Part shown: piece after piece, positions 43,263 through 56,145 of the stretch | Layout: every line of letters starts with the position of its first letter | How positions within the stretch are numbered: the first letter of the stretch is position 1 | DNA from: Polytrichum commune | Taxonomy: Eukaryota > Streptophyta > Polytrichopsida > Polytrichales > Polytrichaceae | Length of the DNA: 64,000 nucleotides | Assembly (NCBI GenBank): GCA_950295325.1 | Contig: OX485803.1 | Location: 45,401,554 to 45,465,553, forward strand | Reading direction: 5' to 3' | Notes under the pieces: generated by a model | What the model was told of the DNA's origin: nothing | What the model saw: the letters and a program-made list of their open reading frames with translations, nothing else | The model's database searches: none | Translations under genes and position numbers: made by a program

Positions 43263-43809
43263 ACACCGTTTAAGTTAGGGCATTTAGTGTCAGCGTAAGA
43301 GTGACACTTATCCTATTTTGAGGCGTATGCGAGGGCCGCACCACTGATGATTAACAACCTCATGACACTTGGCGTTCAAGTACGCGTACTAATATCTTCG
43401 CATGGGTGTGTTCAACAGTGTTGTGAGGTGCATGCCTATGTTACACAGTGTTTCTGCAAGTTGACTAAAGTGTGCACCAAATGACACTTGCCGTTAGTAC
43501 GCTCGAGAATGTCTTCCTCTTGCATATTAGAACGTAAACACATGACACCTGCCATCAGTGTGCGCCAGACATCTATATATATATTTGCCCCTTGCATACT
43601 AAAACGCAAGACTATCATCTCAAGTATCCCAACGTGCCGCTCTGGATGTCATAATGTAGGTATTTGTTTTCTTTCCACTTGAGAAGTTACCTATGTTGAC
43701 AAATGGAATCGTATTGGCAATTAGCGGGCGTGACACTTTGAGACATCTAGGCATCTAGTTTAGGCACTTCGTCAACAATGCGCATGATACTAAATGTCAT
43801 AATCAGTGT
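43263..43809. mobile_element. TIR element family 5, copy 2
   Basis: Diverged ends (ACACCGTTTAAGTTAGGGCA at the left, CTAAATGTCATAATCAGTGT at the right). Interior blocks GAGGTGCATGCCTATGTTACA and CTATCATCTCAAGTATCCC match copy 1. Confidence 0.7.
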
Positions 43810-46800
43810 ACTATATGTACAGGGAGAGTACTAACTTCTTTTGATCAAACGTACCGTAAAGAATTCAAAACAGATGGGTCTTGAATGGTTACTTTATTTT
43901 TGACTAGGTAGCCACTTGTGCTAGGATATGAAACGCCCGATTAGTACAAGATTGTTAGCGAATCAAAATCAAGAGTTTAGCCACTTTCCTCTTAGTTTCT
44001 CAAAGAGTGTAGCCATGAATATCATTATCAAAGTGAATATTCTTGTGCGCATTAAATGGTCACATTGGTCCCCCTAATTATCTTGATTATTGAACCTAGA
44101 ATAATTATCATATTTTGAGCCCGTAGTCGAATGACTTGAATCTCTTTTCAACACACGACAATACATGGCGGTTCATTGATACACTTTCAAAATTTGTCTA
44201 AATATCATGAGAGTTTGGGTATTCATTGTGTAATCAAATAACTTGATTCTAGTTACTAATGAAAAATATCACTGTACCAATTTCCGATGTACCATGTCGA
44301 TTCTATGTACATTCAATTGATAGGGGATGAAAACCTAGATATGATGCATTCTATGTTATAACATCATCATACCCACCGTACAATTCACTTGGTGGGTATG
44401 CCCATGTATCTCAAGTTCTCAACCATGTTGTGAACTAGACTTTGTTCCAATCTTACTTAAATATAATTTAGTTATAAATTGAAAGACAAGAACATTTACT
44501 CTAACATTTCAAAACTTACCATTGCAATGCTCCATAAATAGCTTAAACACTAAGGTATATTATGGACCTTACATGGTTACTCCTTGTAATTGTACGCCTA
44601 TTTAATTTATATATATATATAGAGCAAGATTTGTAGTTAATATTAAACACCGAGAGGACATGTAAAGATACTCTTCACTTTGGATTCTTATAACTTTTAC
44701 ATTTTCCATTTAAATCTAAATTTGAAATGACAATGTGTGTAATTTTGAAAGTGTCAACCAACTGTTAACGAAATTCTTAGGCCGACCCAATGGCCAAATA
44801 TTTATGTGGTGTTGAAAGTGCCCATAATAAAGTCACCTACCTCATAGCATAAAGAAGGAAAGGATAAGTGTCACATATTTTAAAGACTAGTTCTCATAGA
44901 ATCTGGGATTCTAGAACTTGTCTAAGACTTTGGGACTCATCTATTGACATCATCAATATGACCACAAAAGTTAGACCAAACCAAAAACTTGGTCCTCGAA
45001 GATCTCTTGACTGGCATCATGATATCTAGGAAGAAAATTCCTTTCTTCTATTAGCCAGTTCTCCCAAACTTGGACTTCCCCTTATGGATGTCAATACCCT
45101 ATGAACCATAGCATGGGTTGAATGGAACAACTTGACTTACAAGTTTATTAATTAATGAATATCACAATCAAAATTGGGATCATGACTTATGTGATAGTGA
45201 AAAAGTAAGAAGATCTTCAATACTTTGAGCTCCAATAACTTTTGTAACTTAACTCTCTTGTGATTCCTCAGGTCGTGGACTCTTTATAGCATGTACGAAC
45301 TAATGTGAATGTAAGAAGGGGTATTCTTTGAGACATTAGCGTACATAGTAGACATGAGGGGGACGTATTAATATTCATTATTGTGTACATTTAAAATGGC
45401 TATTATTATTTTTGAAGCAAAGGGAGATATACAAAAAAAAGGTCTAAAGTTTAGAGAATTTTTGGACAGTACATGTGTTAGTTTCATCTTATTCACATTC
45501 TCATCCATTGATGTCATATGGTAACAGTCCTCAATGACTACCTTCTCCATTATTGTTAGGGTTTGCATTTGGGTTATAAGACAAGCTAGAGGCTCTTGGA
45601 GTGCTCATGGGCTCCCTTGAGTTTTGCTCTCTAGATTGTGGCTAAGTTATTTTGCTTTTGTTTTTTTTGTTAAATGCAATCGTTGAGTTACATGCTATGG
45701 ATGAAAAAAAACGTTTAATGGCTTTCTCATTAGAAAGTGAACATGGATTTGACATGTAATTAAGGCATATTCAATTCATGATTCATGTTTTGTATAAGTA
45801 GTGGAGGCATTTATCACATTAAATTGAAAAGCTTGGTATGAATACATGAGTCCATTTTCTAGCATGTTGTTGGTACATAGGACATTTGTTTTTCTCTATA
45901 ACTTTCTTGTACATAGGGGATTAATTTGATAGTGACCCACACATGTTATTTGAGTTTCCAATGAACAGTCCCCCCCCCTTTGGGTGTTTTTTTGAAACTT
46001 TACAATGACAATCCACGTGATCCATAGCAACTGCTAACTAGATGAGGCAACCATTTCCTAATCCAATTTATTGGTTGATATTTCATGTGGGGTGGGAAGT
46101 GCCTACAATGGGCCATATAGTACCTTATTTGGCCCTAAGGAGATGCTCCAAATCCAAAGGAGGGGAATGAACCCCTAACTTCCCAAACCAACCACTTTTT
46201 GGTTGTTGGATTCTTTCTACACTGGGTCCATTCACGATTGGGGTACTACTTTTGGGACAAAGGAATTAAGGACTATGTCGCATTGGATCTCGGTGTTTAT
46301 TACGATTTATTATGATTTGATTAATAAATTTTAAATAGATAAGTAGATAGTTCATAGGACTTATCAAGAAAGATATTATTTATTATTAAATAATCACCAA
46401 TAATAGATAAATCCTTTATAAAATGAGTAAATAGGTCATAGGACTTGTAAAGAGGTCATATGACTTGTTTGGGCCACATCAATAGCAATTTCATTATTAA
46501 AGTGTACATCGGAGGTGAATTATTTCCTGTTTTCCATCCTAGTACCTTGGTGTAAGTGTCATGTGGTCATACATATATTTATTTTTTATGTCCAATTCTA
46601 CTACTAAACGTTCTTTTTTCATGTAGCCATGTTATTGTGTATTTTTGGCCACTTTTGGCCATTTTTGGTGTCATATGTAAAGCTATACAATTGGTATGCA
46701 ATAAATCTTTAGTTTTATTGGTACACAATTGAACGATAATTGTGAGGAAAAAAATTGGGATCATTTCAATTAATTTTTGTTGTCCTTTTCATTCCTTGAT

Positions 46801-48248
46801 CCTAAGGTCAACAATTTTGACAGCACCCATGGATGTCTGTTAAGAAATCAAAATGATATCTTAGATAACCCCATTCCTTGTAAATTAACTTTGTCGGTGT
46901 ATTCAATATGGAATATTAAATGCAGGTATGATCCAAAATATGCTCCACAATACCAATCTAAGCACACCAACTATGTAAAGTTATCTAATTTAGTCATCCT
47001 TTAACTGTTAGACACCCAAAAGTAGTACCCCAACCGTGAATGCCCCCCACTACATTAACCCCACCCACCTCATTCATCTGCAATCGGAAATACTCTAAAC
47101 ACCAACCCAACATGGTTATCTAAGTTATCCATATAGTACACTTGACAAGTGCAATGTGGAGATAATCATAACAAGTGAACTGCTTCGTTTTCCCAAATCA
47201 CCGGCTCAAAATGAACACTCCAAGAGAATTGATGAACCGATCCATACTCTAAAAAAAAGCCTCTTTTTGTGTAAACGTAGAAGGGACACTATGATAACCG
47301 GATAGTAGCTAGCTAGGGTTGATACTAAAGAAGTAAGGATATGGGCGGAGGTGGCTCGAATTTCTCCCCGATCGACCACTGCCACATGTATACCTTGCTT
47401 GGCTTGGCTTGGCTCAAAGGAGGGGAATTAAAGCAGGGTTGACCCAGTCGCAGTACCGGCCTGGCGACGGCTTGATGGCTGTCAGCTGGAGACGTCGGGC
47501 TTTCAGTCACAAAGCTCTGTTGCAGGCAGGCAGGCAGGAAGGGCAGGCAGGCAGGCAGGAAGGGTACCTCCACAAACCTATACAGCTATAAGTAACTATG
47601 CCTCCCTCAGGTGCACAGAAGAGCAAGCACAAGCACAGCAGCAAGCACAAGCACGGCACGGGATTCATGATTTCAATTAACATAACTTACCACCTGCTGC
47701 TGCCGCCTGTGTGTCCTTGCCTCTGCTCCGCTCCTGATTGACGCAGGCGAGCCAGGCTTTGCAGCCATTGCAATGCAGCAGCAGCAGGAGCAGCAGGAGC
47801 AGAAGCAGGAGGCAAGCTGGTAGTACGTAGATCATCCACCACTACTACCTACAATCCTGCTGGCTGTATCTGCTCTACCCTCCACCGGCATCTGATGTAG
47901 AAGGTGCTAAACCCGACACCTTAAGCGCCGAGGGTATCCGATGTTACTAGATTGTTGAAGGTTTAGGTGTTTCTTGTTAGCATGCAATTGACAGGGGATT
48001 TCCAACGCACCTAGATGACCGCCCAAAACCAGCTTGAAAGCCAGGTGTGAAGGTGGCGGACATTCTCAAAATCGATGTATACTTACAGTGCAAGATTCTT
48101 AAGGACGCTTTTTTTAGCGTGCTCTGTTTTAGTAGATGAGTGTAATTTGGACTCGGTAATTAAGGAGCCTTATAAGGACCAAGAGGTCAAAGTGGACTTA
48201 CGGGGGATAAGGCAAGCTGGGCATGCATGCAAGTTGGTAGTACGTACT
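43810..48248. other. Long gene-free stretch
   Basis: Contains an R1 repeat copy at 43905-44165 (GGATATGAAACGCCCGATTA, AATATTCTTGTGCGCATTAA). The rest is AT-rich with no conserved coding signal. A CAGGCAGG/AAGGG minisatellite is at 47522-47566 and a CAGCAGGAG run at 47776-47812. Confidence 0.5.
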
Positions 48249-48786
48249 ACACCATTTATGGTATGTAGTGTCACGTGCATTATTTGCGGAGGGCCTAAAT
48301 TAGATGCCTAGATGTTTCAAAGTGTCATATCCGTTAAATGTCAATATGTTTCCATTTATCAACATGAGTAACATTTTAAAGTGAAAAAAAGTATCTAGAT
48401 TATGACATTTAGAGTAGCACAATGGGATACATTAGATAATAGTCTTGTGTTTTAGTATGCAACGGAAGATATTTTTGAGCATACTAATAGCAACTGTCAA
48501 GTGTTTACATTTTTGTATCCAAGAGGGAGATAATCTTGAGTATGCTAATGGCAAGTGTCATTTGTGTATAATATGGTCAACTTGTAGATCATTGTGTGAC
48601 ATAGGCATGCACCTCATAACACTATTGAAGATACTCATGCCAAGATATTAGTAATCGCACTTGAATGCCAAGTGTCATGAGTTGACACTTATGATGGCGA
48701 TGTTAATCATCAAAAATCTAACATATGCCTCAAAATAGGGTAAGTGAGACTATCATACATGTGACACTAAATACCATAACTGGTGT
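48249..48786. mobile_element. TIR element family 5, copy 3, inverted
   Basis: ACACCATTTATGGTATGTAG at the left and CTAAATACCATAACTGGTGT at the right. The interior is the reverse complement of copies 1 and 2. TA flanks both ends if the terminal base is assigned to the element flank. Confidence 0.75.
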
Positions 48787-49379
48787 AGATCATCCACCGT
48801 GACTCCTACAACTCTACAATCCTCCATTTTTACCCTCCACATGCATCTAGAAGATAAGAATTATGGACTAGATAGCCTTGAGTGCTAGGAGAGCCGAATG
48901 GAGTTATGGGACATATCCATTTTGACGTTCGCCCTTATGGGCTCTCCAATCATGGAGATCGATGAGGGATTTGCTATGGGGAAGACATCCTCTTCCCCAA
49001 TCTTTATATATATATATATATATAACAAATAAACCTCTTCTCCAATCCTGGAACCCCATCTCATGAGCACAATGATCTCAGAATGATTTTGCAAGTGTGG
49101 AGGCCTGGGGCTGAAGCACTTGAGGCCCACTTCAGGGCCACTGCATTGGTTGGATGGGAGCTTGCCATGAGGACAGTTCACGCTAGTTATAATAGAACCG
49201 TGTTCTGGAGATGCCCTTCCAAGAATATATACTCAGACCTGAATTTGAATGTGGGATGTTGCGAAGCCGGGTCTACAAGTCTATAGATGATCAAAGTACT
49301 TGGCCGGCTGTTTCAAGTCCAGGCAGACAAATATTGGCGTTAACAGCAGGTGAATTCTTACGTACTGCAGGAGCTCGGA
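48787..49379. other. Intergenic, no gene seen
   Basis: Holds a short TA run near 49007-49024. Open frames on both strands are short and motif-free. Confidence 0.4.
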
Positions 49380-50205
49380 AGTACTTGAGTAATAAGTCGA
49401 TTCTTGATTTGTTGGTGGTTGAATTGCCGGGTTGATTAAATGGTGGACCCACATACATCATATGGTATAACATTACACAGTCCAAGTTCGCAAGTCGAGC
49501 GAAAAGAAGGAAGCTGAACGCTGCAGGTGCACATATAGTCTTGATGCAGCTAGCTAGACTAGTTGTGACAGCTTCTTATTCTTCTCCTTTCATATGTTGG
49601 TCCCAGGTAGTAAATTGATTCTTTTGTTGGTGGTTGAATTGGGTTGATGAAACATTGGACACATGTACAAGCCTATGACACATCATCGTACAACATTCAA
49701 AGTTCGCAATTCAAGCGACATGTTGAAGGAATTATTAGCTGAATATCGCCCCAATCTTGCAGCGGCATATAATATATAGTCTTGATGCAGGTAGCTCTTG
49801 TGTAACAGATTCTTCTTCCTTCTTCAACTTTTTCAGTCCCAAACGCTCAGGGCAAGGCATCTTGATAGCAGACAATATTGGCGTTAACAGCTTCTTACAG
49901 CGGACTGCAGCTCCGTAGTACCATTCCACGTCAGAGCTTTAATACATTTGCGCCGGGTAGTAAATCGATTCGTAATTCGTTGGTGGTTGAATTGGGTTGA
50001 TGAAATTATGTTGCAGGACCAACATACATTCAAAGTTCGCAATTCGCACGGAAAGGAGGAAGCTAAATGCTGCAGCTGCAATATGCATACTACACAGTCT
50101 TGAAGATATTGCACCTAAGTTTAAGTGAAGTGCAACAGCTTCTTCTTTCTTCAGCTTTTTCAATCTCAAGCGTTCAGGCCGGCAGGGCATCTTGATTGCA
50201 GATTG
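49380..50205. repeat. Three diverged tandem units
   Basis: Each unit carries TAGTAAATCGATTC, TTGGTGGTTGAATTGGGTTG, AGTTCGCAATTC, TAGTCTTGATGCAG, CAACAGCTTCTTCTT and TTCAGGGCAAGGCATCTTGA-like blocks. On the minus strand two units can be read as MPC(R)PERL-LKKLKKEE, but frames are not conserved over the whole unit, so I do not call a gene. Confidence 0.6.
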
Positions 50206-51705
50206 TAAGAGTGTCCCGTAGAATCGTCAGATGCCTGCCATATGTCGCCAGTTCTGCCTCGCCTGGCCTGTCTCCATCTATTGCGTGTCTGATCCAGGAG
50301 GGAACCATTATAAAGAAACACTTAAGACCTGGAACCCCGGGCCATGTGAGTGGCAGGCAGCTAGCAAGTAGGAAAAAATGGCCCATGGGTGCCTCAGGAA
50401 TCGAGAGCTGATCGCCCGCTCTTTGATCTCTAGTACTACCGTAACTCATGTGACTTGGGTAGTACTTTAAAGTCATATTGTGATCTTTCTTACACCAGCT
50501 TAAGGGGATAATTCAGCAAGTTCAACATGGTTTAGAAAAAGACTTATAATAGTCCAGAGAGATTGACCAGCTGTTTCTAGACACTTTCCATGGAAGAATG
50601 GTCATGATGTGATGCTGCTTCCCGGACTGATGGAATGATCATGAATGTATGAATCATGACTAACTGCAGATGACGCTCGGATCCGGAGTGCACGATGGAT
50701 TCTTATTCTAGAGCCTCGCCACTAATTCATGATCACCTGCTTGAACTACAGTTTGTAAGTGCTGATAGGCTGAATTTTTAAGATGTGGGCAATTTCTATA
50801 AGTATCCAAGATGAGCTATTCCGCTGAGAAATGACTTACCTGTGAGCGTGGAAGACTACCTCATTTCACTTGCACAGGATCACTCACTCCACTACAGTTA
50901 ACCCATGATCATTAAATATGAATTTGTTACAAAGCCACGTTGATGAACTCATGCAACATAATCATCGTGACTGTCCTACTACTGCCATCTTTCAATCATT
51001 CTCAAAACATTTTATACAAAAAACAATGTGGTACCTAATTGCATAAATTAGCAGAACTAACTGACATGCGCACAAGCTGCAAGGCTTGAAGTCCTAAAGT
51101 CTGGAAGAAATTATATATCCACAACCAGCAGTGAATCTGTGGTACTGAATTGACACGTATGCGTGCAGATCCTAGGTAGCCGCCCACATGAGATTTTTAG
51201 ACATTGATCACGACCTTTTGGCACACTGATCAATATTGGTTGGCCTCGAAAATCGAACATCTTCATCAATCTCGATCTACCAGCAGCCTCCATGTTGTCT
51301 CTGGACATCAATATATCTGCAGACTGAGAGATTCACGTCGCAGCTTATATACATTCTGTTGTTGTAGCTTTATCCAGACTTCCTATTGCCCAAAAGTCCC
51401 TCGAAAAACAGCTCAAGGGCGAAATTTCGTCGTTATTAGGGTTCTCATAATTGGAAGTACACCACCTCATCAACCAATTTCCATAAAATAAACTTCTTGG
51501 GCAGCTGCTCCCACGTCATCCCAGGCCCTTTCTGACGCCTGCAACCTGCAGGCCCCCACACAAGCCCCATCACCTCTGTCCAGTATCTAGGAACACTGTA
51601 GATGGTACCATGGTACATCTACAAATTTCATAGATATTTAGACGAAGATCATGAACTTTAGGGCCCCTGCTGTGGCTTACTGAACCGAGATCCAAAGCTC
51701 AGAGA
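50206..51705. other. Intergenic, no gene seen
   Basis: No recognisable coding region. 51540-51620 has CATCACCTCTGTCCAGTATCT, part of a local repeat seen again near 52030 and 58390. Confidence 0.4.
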
Positions 51706-52044
51706 TTACAAGGGCAGAAGGTAAGTTCCCCCCTCAAGTCTCACAGCAGAGCCATCAATGAGGAGAAGCAGCTGATCAGTACACTGCCACCCGAATTTCA
51801 CCTTCACCCCCAAATTTATGGTAACTCGGTCAATCGCCCCTGGGAAGAAGTAATCAATCCCGTCAGTTACGCCACAGTCACAGTTCCCACACCTCGCCAG
51901 CAGCCTGCAACCTTCTTCCACCAGCTTCTCCTCAGCTGCCCTTACTTGCTTACTTATAACTGAAGCCCGGCCTTCAGTTACACAGTTCCCATGCCTCTTC
52001 CCCTCCAGGCTCCTGTCATGTAGGGGTTCGTCACCTCTGTTCCA
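51706..52044 (-). CDS. Open coding-like exon without ATG, unknown product
   Basis: On the minus strand the frame is open from the stop at 52047 to the stop at 51708-51706, about 112 codons, without an in-frame Met. The translation looks protein-like: KRHGNCVTEGRASV, VRAAEEKLVEEGCRLLARCG, NCDCGVTDGIDYFFPGAIDR, VTINLGVKVKFGWQCTDQLL and LEGGTYLLPL at the end. I do not recognise the family. It could be the last exon of a gene whose upstream exons I cannot place, or a gene fragment carried by a repeat. Related sequence occurs near 58020-58480, where a family 4 MITE interrupts it. Confidence 0.35.
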   Translation of the reverse strand, partial: WNRGDEPLHDRSLEGKRHGNCVTEGRASVISKQVRAAEEKLVEEGCRLLARCGNCDCGVTDGIDYFFPGAIDRVTINLGVKVKFGWQCTDQLLLLIDGSAVRLEGGTYLLPL

Positions 52045-52438
52045 TTAACTAGTAGGTAAATTGTAGATGTGCCTCCTTCTCCAGTGCTTCCATCTAGATT
52101 CTACCCTAAACCTAGATAGTATACGTCATACATACATACATTATATGTATGTATGTGTGTGTGTATGATCAATATTTTTGGAGACAATTGAAACGAGTAT
52201 TATTCCATTATCAAAAACAATACAAGGCCAGGGGACCCAAGAACGAGAGCGAACGGACTCTCTTGGGTGCACATGGTGGAACAACATAACCCTGCCCCGC
52301 GAAGGGTATGGATTCTAAGCATGACTAACTAAGCCAACATTAGGCACCCGTATGTGCCATGTGATATTGTAAAGAAGCCCATTACCACCCCAAACTATAT
52401 CAAACTTGCCAAGGACATTGTCATAGATTGCCCCCCCT

Positions 52439-52905
52439 TTAGAGTTGAGGAGAGCTTTTCCTTAGGCGACCCGAGTGTAAGTCTTGCCAAATGGGTTGCT
52501 TAACCTTAACAACATCCCACCTATTCCTGTTGAAGGTTAAGTCACTCTGGTTCATCCAAATTCTCCACAAAGCAATACCTCTCAAGAGGAGCCAAATCCA
52601 AGAGTACCTACCAAGTGAGGTAAGAATTTTCTACCCAAAAATCCCGTGGTACAAGTGGAGTGCACGCAACTCCCCAGTGTTTGTTGGGATGAGGATTAAC
52701 TTTCATGAAATCAACAATCCTAGTAGCAAAATCCCATGCCCTCTTGACAATCAACAACCCCAAAACTATGTGCATTGGTTTCCGGGGCATCTAGAGCACA
52801 CATGTGGCATTTGTCATCCATATATGTAATGCATCTAGCTCTTCAACCATTGACCTCAGCTTCTTTGTTCCACAAGGCGCAAATGAAGGCTCATTCTTTT
52901 CCACC
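52439..52905 (-). pseudogene. LINE-type reverse-transcriptase C-terminus (zf-RVT region)
   Basis: Three minus-strand frames together give CGTKKLRSMVEELDALHIWM (start), KRAWDFATRIVDFMKVNPHP and, in another frame, WLLLRGIALWRIWMNQSDLT then FNRNRWDVVKVKQPIWQDL, ending at TAA 52441-52439. The VWD-AxxIVxF and LLRGIALWxIWxxxxDLxF blocks are hallmarks of the zinc-binding C-terminal region of plant LINE reverse transcriptases. Frameshifts make it a pseudogene. Its upstream side is interrupted by a MITE at 52906. Confidence 0.65.
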
Positions 52906-53131
52906 AGTGATGGGGAAGATTTTTTGGGCATAATCGGTTGAGATCCTAGTGTTTTCAAGTCCAACCGGTTACATGTTGACACCCTTCGGTTTTCCTTTAT
53001 TAAATTGGGGTATATTCTATAAATTCCTCTAAAATGATCGGTAATTTTCCTGCGGTCTTGAACTTCAACCGGTTATTTCTCAAACTCAACCGGTTCATTT
53101 GTAACTAACTGCCGGTTCTCCCTGATCATAG
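52906..53131 (+). mobile_element. MITE family 4, 226 bp, 9-bp target duplication, inside LINE remnant
   Basis: AGTGATGGGGAAGA at the left and TTCTCCCTGATCATAG at the right. TTTTCCACC flanks both sides (52897-52905 and 53132-53140), a perfect 9-bp duplication. About 90 percent similar to the copy at 27979-28203 by eye. Confidence 0.9.
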
Positions 53132-54479
53132 TTTTCCACCCCTCATTTTGCCCCAGACTTCCCCCCCCCCCCACTTAAGTTATGAGTGATGGGATGAGAA
53201 GCCCATGATGCCATTTAACATGAACAGTTATTGGTCGTGATTTTAGCAAGTTGGAGGAGGTTTCTGCCAATCTTTACCAGGCAACTAAGAAAACCTTCCC
53301 CTGAGTTAGGATCAATGTGAATACCTTCCCAGATAAGAAGTCGAGGGCTTTCTTAGTAGGTCCCAGAGTCCGGGGAGTTCTGTAGAGAAAATGGTTAATT
53401 GCCAAGCTTTCTGGAGGTGGCTCGGATTTTTCAATTTTTACCCGGAAGTGGGCCTAGAGAGTGCAAAATTTATCGGTTGATAGCCCCCATTTCCTAATGT
53501 ATTTAGGAAATTAGCCGACATTTGTTTTTTCATTTATGCAATTTCCGAAAGGTCTAAAGTGGGGCTGGTTTTATATTTTGGTGGTGGATGTGTCATTGTC
53601 AATTTTTTTTCAAGTGTTTAGGATTAAATAATGTGGGCATTCACTCTCTATTTTTTTTCGTCTAAATAATATCCTTAGCAAGAGTTGAACCTGGCAAAGC
53701 CCCTACCATATTAGGGCTAAGGATTTAGCCTTCGGAAAATACAAGCACCACAAAAGGGTCCAAGTATTATCCGGAGGCTAGTTAGTATTGAAAAATCACG
53801 AAATTTGCGTACCATTGCCATGAGTATCAATTGCCCCAAACGAAAACCTCTTGAAGCTATTGTCACTCAACAATCCAACAATTCTAGAACTCAAAAACTC
53901 ATAATGCAAACGAAAATGCAAGCTCCACCATTGCGGAATGGAAGTTGTGGCGGGAAGCAAGTAACCCTAAACCACAAGCCACACTAACCCTAAACCACAA
54001 GCCAACAAGGCATAGTCTCCAACTATGCATAGTATTGGAAAAATTACCTAAAATATATATATTTGGTCAGCAGCCCGCCGTGAAAATAAATTTTCAATCG
54101 GTAATTTGCTGTGGATACTCTAGGGCAGCTTGCCTTAATGCCGGCATTTTTTTTTCCTAATCGGCCCATTTCCGTAAACCTTGATTTTCTTCCGGAGCCC
54201 CTTCCTAAACTTTCCAGTTGCATTCGGAAATTCTCAAAATCAACCGGCTAGCTTGTAACTAACTGCCGGCACTACCCGTTCATTGGTAGGTCCTCTATAA
54301 ATTTCACCAGTTCGCACCAACCTAAACCATCTACTTTTGATACTGCTAGTCATGGTAAGGGGTTCATCAAATTTAATGAGTCTTGATTGTAGATGCACTG
54401 TGAAAACAACCAAATGTAGGGGAAGGAACAGGCATTAGTGAGCATTCATTAAGAATAGATCAAGAAAGCCTACATTTTT
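53132..54479. other. Degenerate sequence between the two LINE fragments
   Basis: No intact frame. A weak partial family 4 MITE lies near 54170-54300 (CAACCGGCTAGC, AACTAACTGCCGGCA). A C12 run is at 53161-53172. Confidence 0.4.
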
Positions 54480-54818
54480 TCATGATGATTTTTGCATCTG
54501 GACAGTCAAACACCCCCACCTACCATCCTTCTGGTGCTTGTGATGGTAGGGGGTTGATAAGATGTTTCCAATTATAGTAGGACTCGAGTTGACAAGAGTG
54601 GTCATAGTGCCCCATTCCTGGTTATTTAATTTGAAACTTTGAGCAATGTTTGAAAAGAGCGTATTGCATATTTCTCTTATCCCAAATATGGTTTTGAGGC
54701 CATTGCGATTAAATTGTGCAGCCCTAGCTTTAGAGAGCCACAACCAATGCCCTGAATCCCTTAATTCCACCAAAGGGATGAATAAAAAGACATAAAAAGC
54801 GTCATGAGGTAGAAACAA
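54480..54818 (-). pseudogene. LINE reverse-transcriptase fragment upstream of zf-RVT
   Basis: A 112-codon minus-strand frame with SKARAAQFNRNGLKTIFGIR, SFKLNNQEWGTMTTLVNS and DGRWG. This pattern (G-ktl-di--, Wxxl, and a final G-W) resembles the segment before the zinc-binding end in plant LINE ORF2 proteins. It has the same strand and correct order relative to 52439-52905, so both are probably one old insertion. Confidence 0.5.
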
Positions 54819-55466
54819 AACGACTTGATATTCACTCTAGTATCTAGATAAATCTACACATTTTGGCCATTTCCGGATAAAATTGAAGCTACACTCTCAC
54901 CTTAATATCTCCACTACAATGTCAAATGTCTCCGGACATCATATCTAAGGTCTTTTAATATATAATCACCTACATAATGACAACATGACAAGTAAAAATA
55001 ACAACACTTGAAGCACAAATGTTCACATTTTAAAATTTTGCTTGTTTATTTCCAAACTCGCCATGAGCCTGGAACTATCTAAATACCAGTTTAGCATACT
55101 TTTCCAAACCTTTGCAATCTTCCAAATTTTAAAAACCTATATGGAAAGATGTTTTTTTAAAGAGCATCCACCATGGGCTTGCATGCAAGGATGTGCAAAT
55201 GGATGTGATGTGGCCCCTGCTCTAGTTGAGTACTATTAAGAATCGACTTCTTTATAAATATTCATAAATATTTTTTTGGGACCATTAGATCTTATTGGAT
55301 GCAAGATCAAACGGTCCTTTTTGAGGAATTTTTTTGGGGTTTTTTTGAGGGGTTTGGGAAGGGGGGGGGGGGGTTTGTAGAAGTCGATTGCTAGTAGTCA
55401 ATTTGGAGTAGTTGACCTAAAGCATCAACTAGCTAATTCATTGCTTATATATAAATAAATAAATAA

Positions 55467-55498
<32 letters not shown>

Positions 55499-56145
55499 CC
55501 AATTTTTTGGACCATCACACCTTGCATTTAAAAAAATATAAACAATCGACCAGATCATTGACTAGGAGTTGACTGTATCACTTTACCCCTGGCAAACCGT
55601 CAAACTTAATTCCCTGGCAACATGATGTTTTTGGTCCGGTGTCACATCACTGCCACATGTGACATGATGTGACGGACGTTGATGTGAAATCCTTTCTTGC
55701 ATGCTACTTGCTACCCCTAGTATCCAATCTACCCACAATCACAACAACTAGGATTTTAATACAAATTATTAATATGAATATCACTTTATAATCGTATCAA
55801 TATGATTATTAACTCAGCTTTTTAAATATGTGAATAAAAAGAAAGTCAAGTTGAATCCACTAGTATCAAAATTTATTTAAATATATAGGATAATGGTTTT
55901 AAGTTGTATAATAAAGTATTTTCATATTACGGGGTTCTAGTCCAGACCCTGGGAATTTATTTCATCTTCTTAATAATTATAATAAATCTTATCATAACCC
56001 GTTTGACTAAGAGGCTACTGTTTAGGCATAAGCATAGGTTGGAGTCTAATCTGTAGGGCCTTGGCAAAGATTTTGTGGGTGACTTTTAAGAGAGTAGTTG
56101 GTCACCAGTTCCCTAATTTGAACACCTTTGCCTACTTGTGGCTAA
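54819..56145. other. Gene-free, with a small inverted-repeat candidate
   Basis: GAATCGACTTCT at about 55242 and AGAAGTCGATTGC at about 55379 are inverted and enclose a G13 run; possibly a small element. A TA microsatellite is at 55466-55497. No coding signal. Confidence 0.5.

Noticed and set aside
42926-43298. Overlapping ORFs of 107-115 codons near 43 kb
   Set aside because: No motif and all frames are equally open because of local base composition; partly inside or next to repeats.
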